DNA of 64,000 bases, taken from contig JAWXVD010000005.1 in NCBI GenBank assembly GCA_044425705.1, positions 4,898-68,897 on the forward strand, written 5' to 3'. Each line of letters begins with the position of its first letter. Within the stretch, counting starts at the first letter, position 1. The notes under the pieces are model-generated. The model made no database searches. It had not been told where the DNA came from and saw only the letters and a program-made list of their open reading frames with translations. This DNA is from JAWXVD01 sp044425705. GTDB taxonomy: Bacteria; Bacillota; Clostridia; Lachnospirales; Lachnospiraceae. Positions 49,563-58,242 of the stretch are shown piece by piece. Made by a program: the position numbers and the translations under genes.

Positions 49563-50219
49563 ATGACTATGTGTGAAGATAGATACCTAACATTTGCCTT
49601 AGGAAAAGGTAGATTGGCCAATAAAACGCTAGAATTATTAGAAAATATAGGGATTACTTGTGAAGAGATTAAAGATAAAAATTCTAGAAAGTTGATTTTT
49701 GTAAATGAAGAACTAAAATTAAAATTTTTCTTATCGAAAGGTCCTGATGTGCCTACTTATGTAGAGTATGGTGCTGCTGATATCGGTGTGGTAGGTAAGG
49801 ATACCTTATTAGAAGAAGGAAGACAGGTATATGAAGTCTTGGATTTGGGGTTTGGTGCATGTCGTATGTGTGTTTGTGGACCTGCCAGTGCTAAAGAACT
49901 ATTACAACACCATGAAATGATTCGTGTATGCAGCAAATATCCTAATATAGCAAAAGATTACTTTTATAATAAAAAGCACCAAACGGTAGACATTATCAAA
50001 TTAAATGGTTCTGTGGAATTAGGACCCATAGTTGATTTAGGAGATGTGATTGTTGATATTGTAGAAACTGGTTCCACTTTAAAAGAAAATGGATTAGAAG
50101 TATTAGAAGAAATCTGTCCACTTTCTGCTCGCATGATTGTGAACCAAGTAAGTATGCAAATGCAATCAGATCGTATTAAAAAATTGATTGCAGATTTAAA
50201 AAAACAGATTGAAGGATAA
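49563..50219 (+). CDS. hisG: ATP phosphoribosyltransferase, short form
   Basis: About 218 residues; the first step of histidine synthesis. TFALGKGRLANKTLELLENI at the start, VEYGAADIGVVGKDTLLEEG, ELGPIVDLGDVIVDIVETGS with the PRPP-site residues. It lacks the regulatory C-terminal domain of long HisG and so depends on HisZ, encoded just upstream. Three close ATG codons (49557, 49563, 49569) compete; 49563 has the best distance to AAAGAG. Cotranscribed with hisD. Confidence 0.96.
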   Translation: MTMCEDRYLTFALGKGRLANKTLELLENIGITCEEIKDKNSRKLIFVNEELKLKFFLSKGPDVPTYVEYGAADIGVVGKDTLLEEGRQVYEVLDLGFGACRMCVCGPASAKELLQHHEMIRVCSKYPNIAKDYFYNKKHQTVDIIKLNGSVELGPIVDLGDVIVDIVETGSTLKENGLEVLEEICPLSARMIVNQVSMQMQSDRIKKLIADLKKQIEG

Positions 50220-50234
50220 GAGGGTTATATTTTC

Positions 50235-51530
50235 ATGAAGACAATACAATTAACACCAGAAACAAAAAAAGATCTTCTCAATGATTTATTAAAAAGAAGT
50301 CCTAATAATTATGGAGAATATGAAGAAATTGTAGCTGATATTATTTATCAAGTCAGAAAAAATGGAGACCAGGGCATCTTTGACTATACCAATCAATTTG
50401 ACCATTGGTTGCCAACTTCGGAAACCATCAAGGTAACAAAAGAAGAAATTGATGAAGCTTATACCTATATGGAACCTAAATTTGTAGAAGTGATGAAACG
50501 AAGTGCTGAAAATATTCGTGCTTTTCACTCTAAACAATTACATAATAGCTGGTTTGATCCAAAAGAAGATGGTACTATATTAGGTCAAAAAATATTGCCT
50601 ATTGAGAAAGCAGGTGTCTATGTACCAGGTGGCAAGGCTGCCTATCCATCAAGTGTATTGATGAATGTAATTCCTGCAAAGGTTGCTGGAGTACCAGATA
50701 TTATTATGACAACACCAGCAAATGGAGAAGGCAAAGTCAATTCTGGCACATTAGTGGCAGCAGATATTGCAGGGGTAGATCAGATTTATAAAGTTGGTGG
50801 AGCCCAAGCTATCGGTGCCATGGCATTTGGAACAGATAGTATTCCAAAAGTAGATAAAATCACAGGACCAGGAAATATTTTTGTAGCTTTAGCAAAAAAA
50901 GCCTGTTTTGGCTATGTAAGTATTGATTCTATTGCAGGGCCAAGTGAAATCCTAGTGATTGCTGATGAAACGGCCAATCCAAAGTTTGTAGCAGCAGATT
51001 TATTATCACAAGCAGAACATGATGAATTAGCAAGTGCTATTTTAATTACTACTTGCGAATCCTTAGCAATAGAAGTTTCCAAGTGGGTAGATCATTTTGT
51101 TGCTACCTTGTCACGTACAGAAATTATGCAAAAGTCATTAGATAATTACGGCTACATTTTGATTGCTAACGATATGGAAGAAGCCATTGAAGCTGCCAAT
51201 GAAATTGCGTCAGAACATTTAGAAATTTTAACAAAGGATCCTTTCCAAGTAATGACTAAAATTAAAAATGCAGGTGCGATTTTCCTAGGAGAGTACTCAT
51301 CAGAGCCTCTTGGTGATTATTTTGCAGGACCTAATCATGTGCTTCCTACAAACGGAACTGCTAAATTTTTCTCGCCATTAAATGTGGATGATTTTATGAA
51401 AAAAACTAGTATTATTTCTTATTCAAAAGAAGCTCTAGAAAAAGTTCATGAAGATATAGAACTATTTGCATTAAAAGAGGGGTTAACAGCCCATGCAAAC
51501 TCTATCAAAGTTCGTTTTGAAGAATCTTAG
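50235..51530 (+). CDS. hisD: histidinol dehydrogenase
   Basis: A 431-residue NAD- and Zn-dependent enzyme for the last two steps of histidine synthesis. Signatures: EKAGVYVPGGKAAYPSSVLM, KITGPGNIFVALAKKACFGY, DSIAGPSEILVIADETANP, SQAEHDELASAILIT and GDYFAGPNHVLPTNGTAKFF with catalytic and metal-binding histidines. Complete. The gene starts 15 bases after hisG. Confidence 0.97.
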   Translation: MKTIQLTPETKKDLLNDLLKRSPNNYGEYEEIVADIIYQVRKNGDQGIFDYTNQFDHWLPTSETIKVTKEEIDEAYTYMEPKFVEVMKRSAENIRAFHSKQLHNSWFDPKEDGTILGQKILPIEKAGVYVPGGKAAYPSSVLMNVIPAKVAGVPDIIMTTPANGEGKVNSGTLVAADIAGVDQIYKVGGAQAIGAMAFGTDSIPKVDKITGPGNIFVALAKKACFGYVSIDSIAGPSEILVIADETANPKFVAADLLSQAEHDELASAILITTCESLAIEVSKWVDHFVATLSRTEIMQKSLDNYGYILIANDMEEAIEAANEIASEHLEILTKDPFQVMTKIKNAGAIFLGEYSSEPLGDYFAGPNHVLPTNGTAKFFSPLNVDDFMKKTSIISYSKEALEKVHEDIELFALKEGLTAHANSIKVRFEES

Positions 51531-51604
51531 ATAAGGGAACCGCTAAAAAATCTTAGCACTAGAGTTATTAGAAATTCATATAAGAAAAAAGGAGAGTGAT
51601 TCAT

Positions 51605-52198
51605 ATGGCTAGAATACATACTGTTACAAGAATTACAAAAGAAACTGATATTCACATGACTTTAAACATTGACGGCATGGGTATGGGAAATAGCTCCATT
51701 GCCACTGGTATTGGTTTTTTTGACCATATGCTAGAAGGCTTCGCCAAACATGGATTTTTTGATTTAGATGTAAAGGTGGATGGTGATTTAGTGGTCGATG
51801 GACACCATACAGTAGAAGATACAGGTATTGTATTAGGTGAAGCAATCAAACATGCTATCGGAGATAAAAAAGGAATCAAACGATATGGTTCATTTATATT
51901 GCCTATGGATGAAACATTGGTACTCTGTTCCCTTGATTTGTGTGGCAGACCTTATTTTGCTTTCGATGCAGAGTTTTCATCACCAATGGTAGGTGATTTA
52001 GATACCCAATTAATTCGCGAATTTTTCTATGCAATCTCTTATGCTGCTGGTATGAATTTACATATTAAGGTTCTCTCAGGTAGTAATTGTCATCATATGA
52101 TTGAAGCTATGTTTAAAGCTTTTGCGAAAGCTTTAGATGAAGCCACTACAAAAGACAGAAGAATTGTAGATGTATTGAGTACAAAAGGTAGTTTGTAA
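51605..52198 (+). CDS. hisB: imidazoleglycerol-phosphate dehydratase
   Basis: A 197-residue monofunctional enzyme with two Mn sites: GIGFFDHMLEGFAKHGFFDL, VDGHHTVEDTGIVLGEAIK, then a histidine-rich repeat NCHHMIEAMFKAFAKALDEA. No phosphatase domain, as usual outside enterobacteria. The AGGAGAGTG site sets ATG 51605. A composite repeat and hairpin separate it from hisIE. Confidence 0.97.
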   Translation: MARIHTVTRITKETDIHMTLNIDGMGMGNSSIATGIGFFDHMLEGFAKHGFFDLDVKVDGDLVVDGHHTVEDTGIVLGEAIKHAIGDKKGIKRYGSFILPMDETLVLCSLDLCGRPYFAFDAEFSSPMVGDLDTQLIREFFYAISYAAGMNLHIKVLSGSNCHHMIEAMFKAFAKALDEATTKDRRIVDVLSTKGSL

Positions 52199-52218
52199 TT
52201 ACTGTTCACACAGAAAAT

Positions 52219-52303
52219 GTGGGGTAAGTACAAAAATCCCATTGCCGTAGGCAATTTTCAATGGGTTTTTGTATGGTTACAGGTTATAGGTGAACTGTAA
52301 CAG
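52219..52303. repeat. composite family B repeat with terminator-like hairpin inside the his operon
   Basis: TACAAAAATCCCATTG pairs with CAATGGGTTTTTGTA (52229-52273), followed by the palindrome GGTTACAGGTTATAGG/CTGTAACAG (52272-52303). The minus strand aligns with the element at 47474. The T-run could give partial termination before hisIE. Confidence 0.85.
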
Positions 52304-52337
52304 TTTGTCAATTTAATAATTATAGAATGGAGAGATC

Positions 52338-53621
52338 ATGACACAAAAGAAGTTAATCCCCTGTATCTATTTATATAACGGAAATGCTGTGAAAGGATTT
52401 GGAGATAGTACCATTATTCATACAGATCCAGTCAAATATGCAAAAAAATTTGAAGAAAGTGGAGCAGATGAATTAATCATTTTTGATTTTTCAAAAAGAG
52501 ATGCAGAACACGAACAAGCACTCGACTTGATTAAAGAAATCTGTGAAACAATAGAGATACCTGTTACAGGCGCAGGTAATGTATGGCGTATGGAAGATAT
52601 CAAAAAATTATTATATGCAGGTTGTAAAAAAGCAGCACTTAATTACTCAAAAGACGGAAATGTAACAATTACGGAAGAAGTATCTAAAAAATTCGGAAAA
52701 GAAAAGATAGTGGTATCCATTAAAGATCCTGTGGAAATTGTAAATTTTCAAGATATTATTAGTGAATATGCTTGTGAACTGCTGTTATTAGAACCTACCA
52801 CATTTAAAGAAGCAGCAAAATTATCCCCACTGCCTGTGGTTGCAGTACTGCCTGAGATTTCACTAGTGAAATTTATAGAAACTATGAAGATGGATGCTAT
52901 TCTTGGAATATCTGGTGACATGATCAACCAGAATGCTAGTGAGTTTAAGGCTTTGAAGCAACTTTTGTCTGAAAATGGAATAGAGATGGTAGTGGAAGAT
53001 TCTGTTTTGAAATGGAGTGACTTCAAATTAAATAGTGATGGTATGATTACAGTTGTTGTGCAAGAATATAAAACAGATCAAGTGCTTATGGTTGCGTATA
53101 TGAATCAAGAAGCATATGAAAACACTATTGCAACCGGTAAAATGACTTATTGGAGCCGTAGTCGTAATGAACTATGGGTAAAGGGCGAGACTAGCGGACA
53201 TTACCAATATGTAAAAGAGTTAACAGCTGACTGTGACTTAGATACCTTACTTGCAAAGGTGACACAAGTGGGTCCTGCATGCCATACAGGAAGCCATAGT
53301 TGTTTTTTTCAAGAAATCATTCCAAATGAAAATCCAGAAACTAACCCATTGAAAGTTTTTGAAGATGTTTTTGCAGTGATTATGGATAGAAAAGAAAACC
53401 CAAAAGAGGGATCTTATACCAATTATCTTTTTGACAAAGGCGTTGATAAAATTTTAAAAAAATTAGGAGAAGAGGCAACCGAGATTGTAATTGCTGCTAA
53501 AAATCCAAATCCTAATGAAATCAAATACGAAATTTCAGATTTTCTCTATCATATGATGGTGCTGATGGCAGAAAAAGATGTTACCTGGGAAGAAATTACA
53601 AAAGAATTAGCAAAACGTTAA
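52338..53621 (+). CDS. hisI: HisIE with an N-terminal HisF/HisA-like domain (likely inactive)
   Basis: A 427-residue fusion. Residues 1-215 look like a HisF-type barrel (LIPCIYLYNGNAVKGFGDST, VTGAGNVWRMEDIKKLLYAG), but the first catalytic aspartate is tyrosine (Y11) and the second position is lysine (K129 in VVSIKDP, with an aspartate one residue later). Residues about 220-330 are phosphoribosyl-AMP cyclohydrolase (YWSRSRNELWVKGETSGH, DCDLDTLLAKVTQVGPACHT). Residues 340-427 are phosphoribosyl-ATP pyrophosphatase (FDKGVDKILKKLGEEATEIV). The HisIE part should work. The barrel may be a scaffold; this arrangement is known to me from Lachnospiraceae. ATG 52338, GGAGAG upstream. Confidence 0.9.
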   Translation: MTQKKLIPCIYLYNGNAVKGFGDSTIIHTDPVKYAKKFEESGADELIIFDFSKRDAEHEQALDLIKEICETIEIPVTGAGNVWRMEDIKKLLYAGCKKAALNYSKDGNVTITEEVSKKFGKEKIVVSIKDPVEIVNFQDIISEYACELLLLEPTTFKEAAKLSPLPVVAVLPEISLVKFIETMKMDAILGISGDMINQNASEFKALKQLLSENGIEMVVEDSVLKWSDFKLNSDGMITVVVQEYKTDQVLMVAYMNQEAYENTIATGKMTYWSRSRNELWVKGETSGHYQYVKELTADCDLDTLLAKVTQVGPACHTGSHSCFFQEIIPNENPETNPLKVFEDVFAVIMDRKENPKEGSYTNYLFDKGVDKILKKLGEEATEIVIAAKNPNPNEIKYEISDFLYHMMVLMAEKDVTWEEITKELAKR

Positions 53622-53712
53622 GGAATTGAAACAGTTATAAATTTTATCTATATATTTTTGAAACAAAATAAATTATAGATAAAGATAAATGTTATTACCA
53701 TATATTACTAAG

Positions 53713-53745
53713 GAAAAATCATATATTCGTATATGATTTTTTTGT
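53713..53745 (+). terminator. his operon terminator
   Basis: AAAAATCATATA, TTCG tetraloop, TATATGATTTTT, then TTGT. A 12-bp perfect stem. Confidence 0.92.
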
Positions 53746-53803
53746 ATTCTATATTATGATAGCAATTGAGAATTAAAATCTAAAAGATAAGTTTGATTCT
53801 TAC

Positions 53804-53850
53804 AGTCAAAGTAATTATAGTGTGAGGACATGAATGTATAGACTTTGACT
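53804..53850 (+). repeat. inverted repeat upstream of the glycosyltransferase
   Basis: AGTCAAAGT (53804-53812) and ACTTTGACT (53842-53850), 9-bp arms separated by 29 bases. It could be an operator or a leader hairpin. No c-di-GMP riboswitch features are present. Confidence 0.5.
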
Positions 53851-53887
53851 TTTACGATCAAGGTTACAATATTAGGTGAAAGTGAAG

Positions 53888-55831
53888 ATGATAGCTATGA
53901 ATAATAAAGTAGTATTACGAGGTTTGATTACCCTTACAGTGATTTTAAATTTAATATATATTTGGTGGCGAACTTGTTTTACCATTCCAAGTAATCAAAC
54001 ATTTATAGGAGATTTTTTTGCTATTGGATTGTTATTAGTTGAAATTTTAGGATTATTTGAATTATATACACATTTTTACGGTTTAGTAAAAAGAAAAATT
54101 CCAGACTGCCCTCAAATAAATGAAGTTTTATTTCCCCATGTTGATGTATTTATTGCAACTTATAATGAACCAGTTGAACTCCTTCAAAAAACAGTCAATG
54201 GCTGTATTCATATGAATTATCCAGATAAAAATAAAGTGCATATTTATATTTGTGATGATGGTGCTAGAGATGAAATGAGAGATATGGCTAAAAAAATGGG
54301 TGTATCTTATATTTCCAGACAGGATAATCAGGGCGGAAAAGCTGGCAATTTAAATCACGCTATGTCTCATAGTACATCCCCTTTGATTGCAACCTTCGAT
54401 GCAGATATGATTCCCATGGATGACTTCTTATATGCCACAATTCCTTATTTTCTGGCACCTAATAAAGAAGGTGAAAATAATAGAAATCCCAACAAGGGAA
54501 AGGTGGGTTTTATCCAAACACCACAAAGTTTCTATAACTTAGATTTATTTCAAGCCAATTTATATGCAGAAGATGATATCCCTAATGAACAAGATTATTT
54601 TTATAGAAATATACAGTTATCTAGAAATTCTAATAATACTCCTATTTATGGTGGCAGTAATACAGTGATTTCTAGAGAAGCTCTATTAGAAGTAGGTGGT
54701 TTCTACACAGAATCTATTACAGAAGACTTTGCTACTGGCATGCTGATACAAAGTAAGGGTTACAGTTGCTATGCACTGCCTACTGTACATGCTTCAGGTA
54801 TGTCCCCAACTGATCTGAAAAGTTTATTTAAACAACGGGAACGATGGGCTAGAGGTTGCATCCAAACAGCTAGAAGAATGAATTTTCTCTTTATGAAGGG
54901 ATTAAGCATCAAGCAAAAAATCAGTTATTTGTCATCTGTTATGTACTGGTATTCTAGTATCAAACGTTTCTTCTTTATTATGGCACCGATTGCCTTCTCT
55001 GTTTTTAGAGTTGCAATTGTAGCTTGTAGTTTTATTGAAATTTTATTATTTTGGTTGCCTACTTATCTGATTACAAAGTTTACCTTAAATAAATCATCAA
55101 GTCATGTGCGTAATACAAAATGGAGCAATATTTATGAAACCATTATGTTTCAATCATTAATTCCCGGTGTTATTTTAGAAACATTAGGAATTGCAAAAAA
55201 TAAATTTTCAGTCACAAGAAAAGATAAAGTGGAAAATGACAATCAATATCGTTTAATGCAATCCTTACCATTTATTATTTATATTTTCCTTTCTATCATC
55301 GGTATATATAATATTATTTTATATTCCTATTTACATCAAACGGTTACGTATTTCGTTTTATTATATTGGTTAGTGGTTAATTTGCTTAATTTAGTTATTG
55401 CCTTGATATTCTTGTTGGGAAGAATGAAGAAACATAAAGAAGAACATATTCGAGCCAGTGTTCCTTTAGAATTTTCGATTGGTGGTCACAAGATCAAAAC
55501 AAAAACTAATATGGTATCAGAAACAGGTTTTTCTTTTGGAATCAAAGAAAACTTATACCTTCAACAAGGAGAGTGCATTACTGCAAAATTTTCCGAAGTA
55601 TTTAAACATGCTACTTTTTCTAGTAAAGTAAAAGCTACATTTGTATCACAATCAAAAAATAATAATCATTGGGAATATGTTTTTCAAATCAATGAATTGA
55701 CGGAAAAAGAAAAGAATAATTTGAATTATATGATTCATAATAGATTACCAATTTTACCACAGAAAATGATAAACAAATCTAGTTTATTAGAAATCATATT
55801 TTTAAATATTAGAAGACGTATCGTTAGCTAA
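53888..55831 (+). CDS. cellulose-synthase-like glycosyltransferase with C-terminal PilZ-like domain
   Basis: A 647-residue membrane protein: two N-terminal membrane segments, a family 2 glycosyltransferase domain (residues about 90-320) with VFIATYNEP, ICDDGARDEMRD, ATFDADMIPMDDF, ESITEDFATG and QRERWARG (the D, DxD, TED and QxxRW motifs, all intact), several further membrane segments, and a C-terminal PilZ-like barrel from about residue 540. The PilZ c-di-GMP motifs are degenerate (RASVP; NMVSETG), so control by c-di-GMP is doubtful. It probably makes and exports a beta-glucan, but no bcsB, bcsC or hydrolase gene accompanies it. Several starts are possible; 53888 follows AGGTG. Confidence 0.85.
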   Translation: MIAMNNKVVLRGLITLTVILNLIYIWWRTCFTIPSNQTFIGDFFAIGLLLVEILGLFELYTHFYGLVKRKIPDCPQINEVLFPHVDVFIATYNEPVELLQKTVNGCIHMNYPDKNKVHIYICDDGARDEMRDMAKKMGVSYISRQDNQGGKAGNLNHAMSHSTSPLIATFDADMIPMDDFLYATIPYFLAPNKEGENNRNPNKGKVGFIQTPQSFYNLDLFQANLYAEDDIPNEQDYFYRNIQLSRNSNNTPIYGGSNTVISREALLEVGGFYTESITEDFATGMLIQSKGYSCYALPTVHASGMSPTDLKSLFKQRERWARGCIQTARRMNFLFMKGLSIKQKISYLSSVMYWYSSIKRFFFIMAPIAFSVFRVAIVACSFIEILLFWLPTYLITKFTLNKSSSHVRNTKWSNIYETIMFQSLIPGVILETLGIAKNKFSVTRKDKVENDNQYRLMQSLPFIIYIFLSIIGIYNIILYSYLHQTVTYFVLLYWLVVNLLNLVIALIFLLGRMKKHKEEHIRASVPLEFSIGGHKIKTKTNMVSETGFSFGIKENLYLQQGECITAKFSEVFKHATFSSKVKATFVSQSKNNNHWEYVFQINELTEKEKNNLNYMIHNRLPILPQKMINKSSLLEIIFLNIRRRIVS

Positions 55832-55863
55832 AAAACAATCGACAATTTTGTCGGTTGTTTTTT
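55830..55863 (+). terminator. glycosyltransferase terminator
   Basis: AAAAAACAATCGACA, ATTT, TGTCGGTTGTTTTTT: long stem with an A-run and T-run, functional on either strand. Confidence 0.92.
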
Positions 55864-55933
55864 GCTTAAAATTGAATAGATATGGTTACTAGACCTAGAT
55901 ATGAGAAATTGTTTTACATAAAATAAAAATTAA

Positions 55934-55962
55934 TTGCTATTTTTTAGTGCTAGTATTATACT
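55934..55962 (+). promoter_or_regulatory. promoter of the rubredoxin gene
   Basis: TTGCTA (55934-55939), 17-base spacer, TATACT (55957-55962). The leader then holds a GGTTGAAAAA/TTTTTAACC hairpin (55980-56001) and a CTCAT...ATGAG arm. Confidence 0.6.
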
Positions 55963-56055
55963 TAAAGTAGTCTTGAATAGGTTGAAAAAATATTTTTAAC
56001 CTTCTCATTGTCTTCACGAGGCAAGAGGAAAGTCTATGAGAAAGGGGTAGTAAAC

Positions 56056-56727
56056 ATGGGAAAATATGTATGTTCCATCTGTGGGTACGTATATGATGAA
56101 GCTGTAGGTATTGCAAAAGAAGGTATTTTACCTGGAACAAAATGGGAAACTATACCTACAGATTGGGTCTGTCCATTATGTGGTGCAACAAAAGATAATT
56201 TTCATCTAGAAGTACCAAAAGAAGCAAGTACGGAAAGTAAGACAATCGTTCCTTTAGTGAATGATCAAAAGGAGTTATCTCCACTTGAAATTAGCATCTT
56301 ATGTTCTAATCTTTCAAGAGGATGCGAGAAACAATATTTATCAGAAGAAGCTGCATTGTTTACAGAAATAGCTGATTATTTTAAAGGGATCAGCCAACCT
56401 GAAGAACAAGCCGATATGGATACTCTACTCAATTTAATTGAGAAAGATTTAAATGAAGTATTGCCAGCAGTAGGAGAAATTGCAGAAAAATCCCATGATA
56501 GAGGTGCACTTCGTGCATTAACATGGAATGGTAAAGTATCTTTGATTTTAAAATCTCTTCTAAGTCGCTATCAACAACTAGGTAATGAAATGGTGGAGAA
56601 TACTGGCGTTTACGTTTGTACTATCTGTGGATTTATCTATGTAGGCGATCAGTTACCAGAACTTTGTCCAGTTTGTAAAGTACCTAATTACAAATTTGAA
56701 GAAGTGAATCAACGGATAACTGACTAG
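56056..56727 (+). CDS. double rubredoxin-domain protein
   Basis: A 223-residue cytosolic redox protein. Residues 1-52 are a canonical rubredoxin (YVCSICGYVYDEAVG, WVCPLCGATKDNF) with four iron-binding cysteines. Residues 70-180 form a helical domain ending EKSHDRGALRALTWNGKVS, reminiscent of rubrerythrin-like proteins but without the E-x-x-H di-iron motifs. The last 40 residues are a short rubredoxin-like knot (VCTICGFIYVGD, CPVCKVPNYKFE). Probably an electron donor to the rubrerythrin encoded next, in oxygen or peroxide defence. ATG 56056 behind GAAAGGGG; the upstream frame has no site. Confidence 0.85.
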   Translation: MGKYVCSICGYVYDEAVGIAKEGILPGTKWETIPTDWVCPLCGATKDNFHLEVPKEASTESKTIVPLVNDQKELSPLEISILCSNLSRGCEKQYLSEEAALFTEIADYFKGISQPEEQADMDTLLNLIEKDLNEVLPAVGEIAEKSHDRGALRALTWNGKVSLILKSLLSRYQQLGNEMVENTGVYVCTICGFIYVGDQLPELCPVCKVPNYKFEEVNQRITD

Positions 56728-56751
56728 TGTATTCCTTAGGGAAGATAGTTT

Positions 56752-56777
56752 GTTGCAGTTCACAGAAGACCTGTAAC
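56752..56777. repeat. family B palindrome between the redox genes
   Basis: GTTGCAGTTCAC then AGAAGACCTGTAAC, imperfect, followed by GATAGTTTTTC. Confidence 0.55.
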
Positions 56778-56812
56778 GATAGTTTTTCAGATGAAGAGAA
56801 AGGATGTTTTAT

Positions 56813-58000
56813 ATGAAAAAACAATATGCTGTAAGAAATATTAGTCTTTGTACAAAAGATTGTTTATGCCTGTATGTCTGTCCTACAGGTGCATCAGATA
56901 CAGAAAATAGTATCATTGACACAGAAAAGTGTATTGGTTGTGGAGCCTGTGCTAATGCCTGTCCTTCTAAGGCTATTTCCCTTGTGCCAAGAGAATTACC
57001 TCCACAACAAGAACATGAAACAGTAGTAGAAGATGCTATGAAAGTTTTATTGCGTAGTAAAGCCATACAAGAAAATGTAGCTTCTGCCTTACCAAATAAA
57101 TTAGCAGTAGCAATGGAGAAGTCAAATCGTATTATGGGTGAAGATATTATTCGTGAAGCAGGGTATATGTTACCACAAAGTGCTAATACACGGATATTTT
57201 TACAAAATTTGGAAAAGAATATAACAGATGATGCTTTCCCAAAAGAAGCAGTAGAAAAATTATTAACAATATTAAAAACAAATCAACCAATGGAGGAAAT
57301 GAAAATGGAAAAATGGAAATGTGGTGTATGTGGTTATGAACATGAAGGAACAATGGAGGCAGGATTCGTCTGTCCAATCTGTAAACAACCAGCAAGTGTT
57401 TTCAATAAAATTGAAGATGCAGTCATCGAAGAAGTTGTTACAAATGAAGTTTCTGTAGAAGATGCAAAACCATATGCTGGCACAAAAACACAGGCAAACT
57501 TAATGGCAGCTTTTGCTGGTGAAAGTCAAGCGAGAAATAAATATACTTACTTTGCATCTGTAGCTAAAAAAGAAGGATACGAACAAATCTCTGATATTTT
57601 CTTAAAAACTGCTGCAAACGAAAAAGAACATGCTAAAATGTGGTTTAAAGCATTAGGAGAACTTGGAAATACTGCTGAGAACTTAAAACATGCAGCTGAC
57701 GGTGAAAACTATGAATGGACAGATATGTATGATCAATTTGCAAAAGATGCTGAAGAAGAAGGTTTTGCTGATTTAGCTGAAAAATTCAGAGGCGTTGCAA
57801 AAATTGAAAAAGCACACGAAGAACGCTATCGTGCACTACTTAAAAACGTAGAAGAAAAAACAGTCTTTGCAAAAGAAAAAGAAACTCTTTGGGAATGTAG
57901 AAACTGTGGACACTTAGTAATCGGAAAACATGCTCCAGATGAATGTCCTGTTTGCAATCATCCAGAAAGCTACTTTGAAGTGAGAACAGAGAATTATTAA
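56813..58000 (+). CDS. ferredoxin-rubredoxin-rubrerythrin-rubredoxin fusion
   Basis: A 395-residue four-module redox protein. Residues 1-60: a ferredoxin with one standard cluster (CIGCGACANACPSKAI) and one unusual one (CTKDCLCLYVCP). Residues 60-160: helical linker. Residues 166-200: short rubredoxin knot (CGVCGYEHEG, CPICKQ). Residues 215-350: rubrerythrin four-helix bundle with both di-iron E-x-x-H motifs (ANEKEHAKMWFKAL; KIEKAHEERYRALL). Residues 358-395: C-terminal rubredoxin (CRNCGHLV, CPVCNHPESYF). It should reduce hydrogen peroxide in the cytosol. An internal GGAGG (57292-57296) eight bases before an in-frame ATG at 57305 would yield a classical rubrerythrin of 231 residues. Confidence 0.92.
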   Translation: MKKQYAVRNISLCTKDCLCLYVCPTGASDTENSIIDTEKCIGCGACANACPSKAISLVPRELPPQQEHETVVEDAMKVLLRSKAIQENVASALPNKLAVAMEKSNRIMGEDIIREAGYMLPQSANTRIFLQNLEKNITDDAFPKEAVEKLLTILKTNQPMEEMKMEKWKCGVCGYEHEGTMEAGFVCPICKQPASVFNKIEDAVIEEVVTNEVSVEDAKPYAGTKTQANLMAAFAGESQARNKYTYFASVAKKEGYEQISDIFLKTAANEKEHAKMWFKALGELGNTAENLKHAADGENYEWTDMYDQFAKDAEEEGFADLAEKFRGVAKIEKAHEERYRALLKNVEEKTVFAKEKETLWECRNCGHLVIGKHAPDECPVCNHPESYFEVRTENY

Positions 58001-58029
58001 ATAATATATCTACAATTAACAAATATATA

Positions 58030-58063
58030 AAAATAGCTTTCAGTTTAACTGAAAGCTATTTTT
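58030..58063 (+). terminator. rubrerythrin terminator
   Basis: AAAATAGCTTTCAG, TTTA, CTGAAAGCTATTTTT: long perfect stem and T-run. Confidence 0.92.
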
Positions 58064-58242
58064 CCATGTTGGAGTATCATTTTATCCATTGCTGTTACTT
58101 TCGTTTTTTAGTATATTGTTGCTATTAAAAGTTAAATGAATACTAATTTACAAAGTCTTCAACATTATATTATTATACGTCAATCGTATATCTATATAAG
58201 AAAAGATTACGCAGATTGATTTTAACAGGGGAGGATAAGATT

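Noticed and set aside
53622..53887. c-di-GMP riboswitch upstream of the glycosyltransferase
   Set aside because: Only a simple 9-bp inverted repeat is present; no GEMM-I or GEMM-II core sequence.
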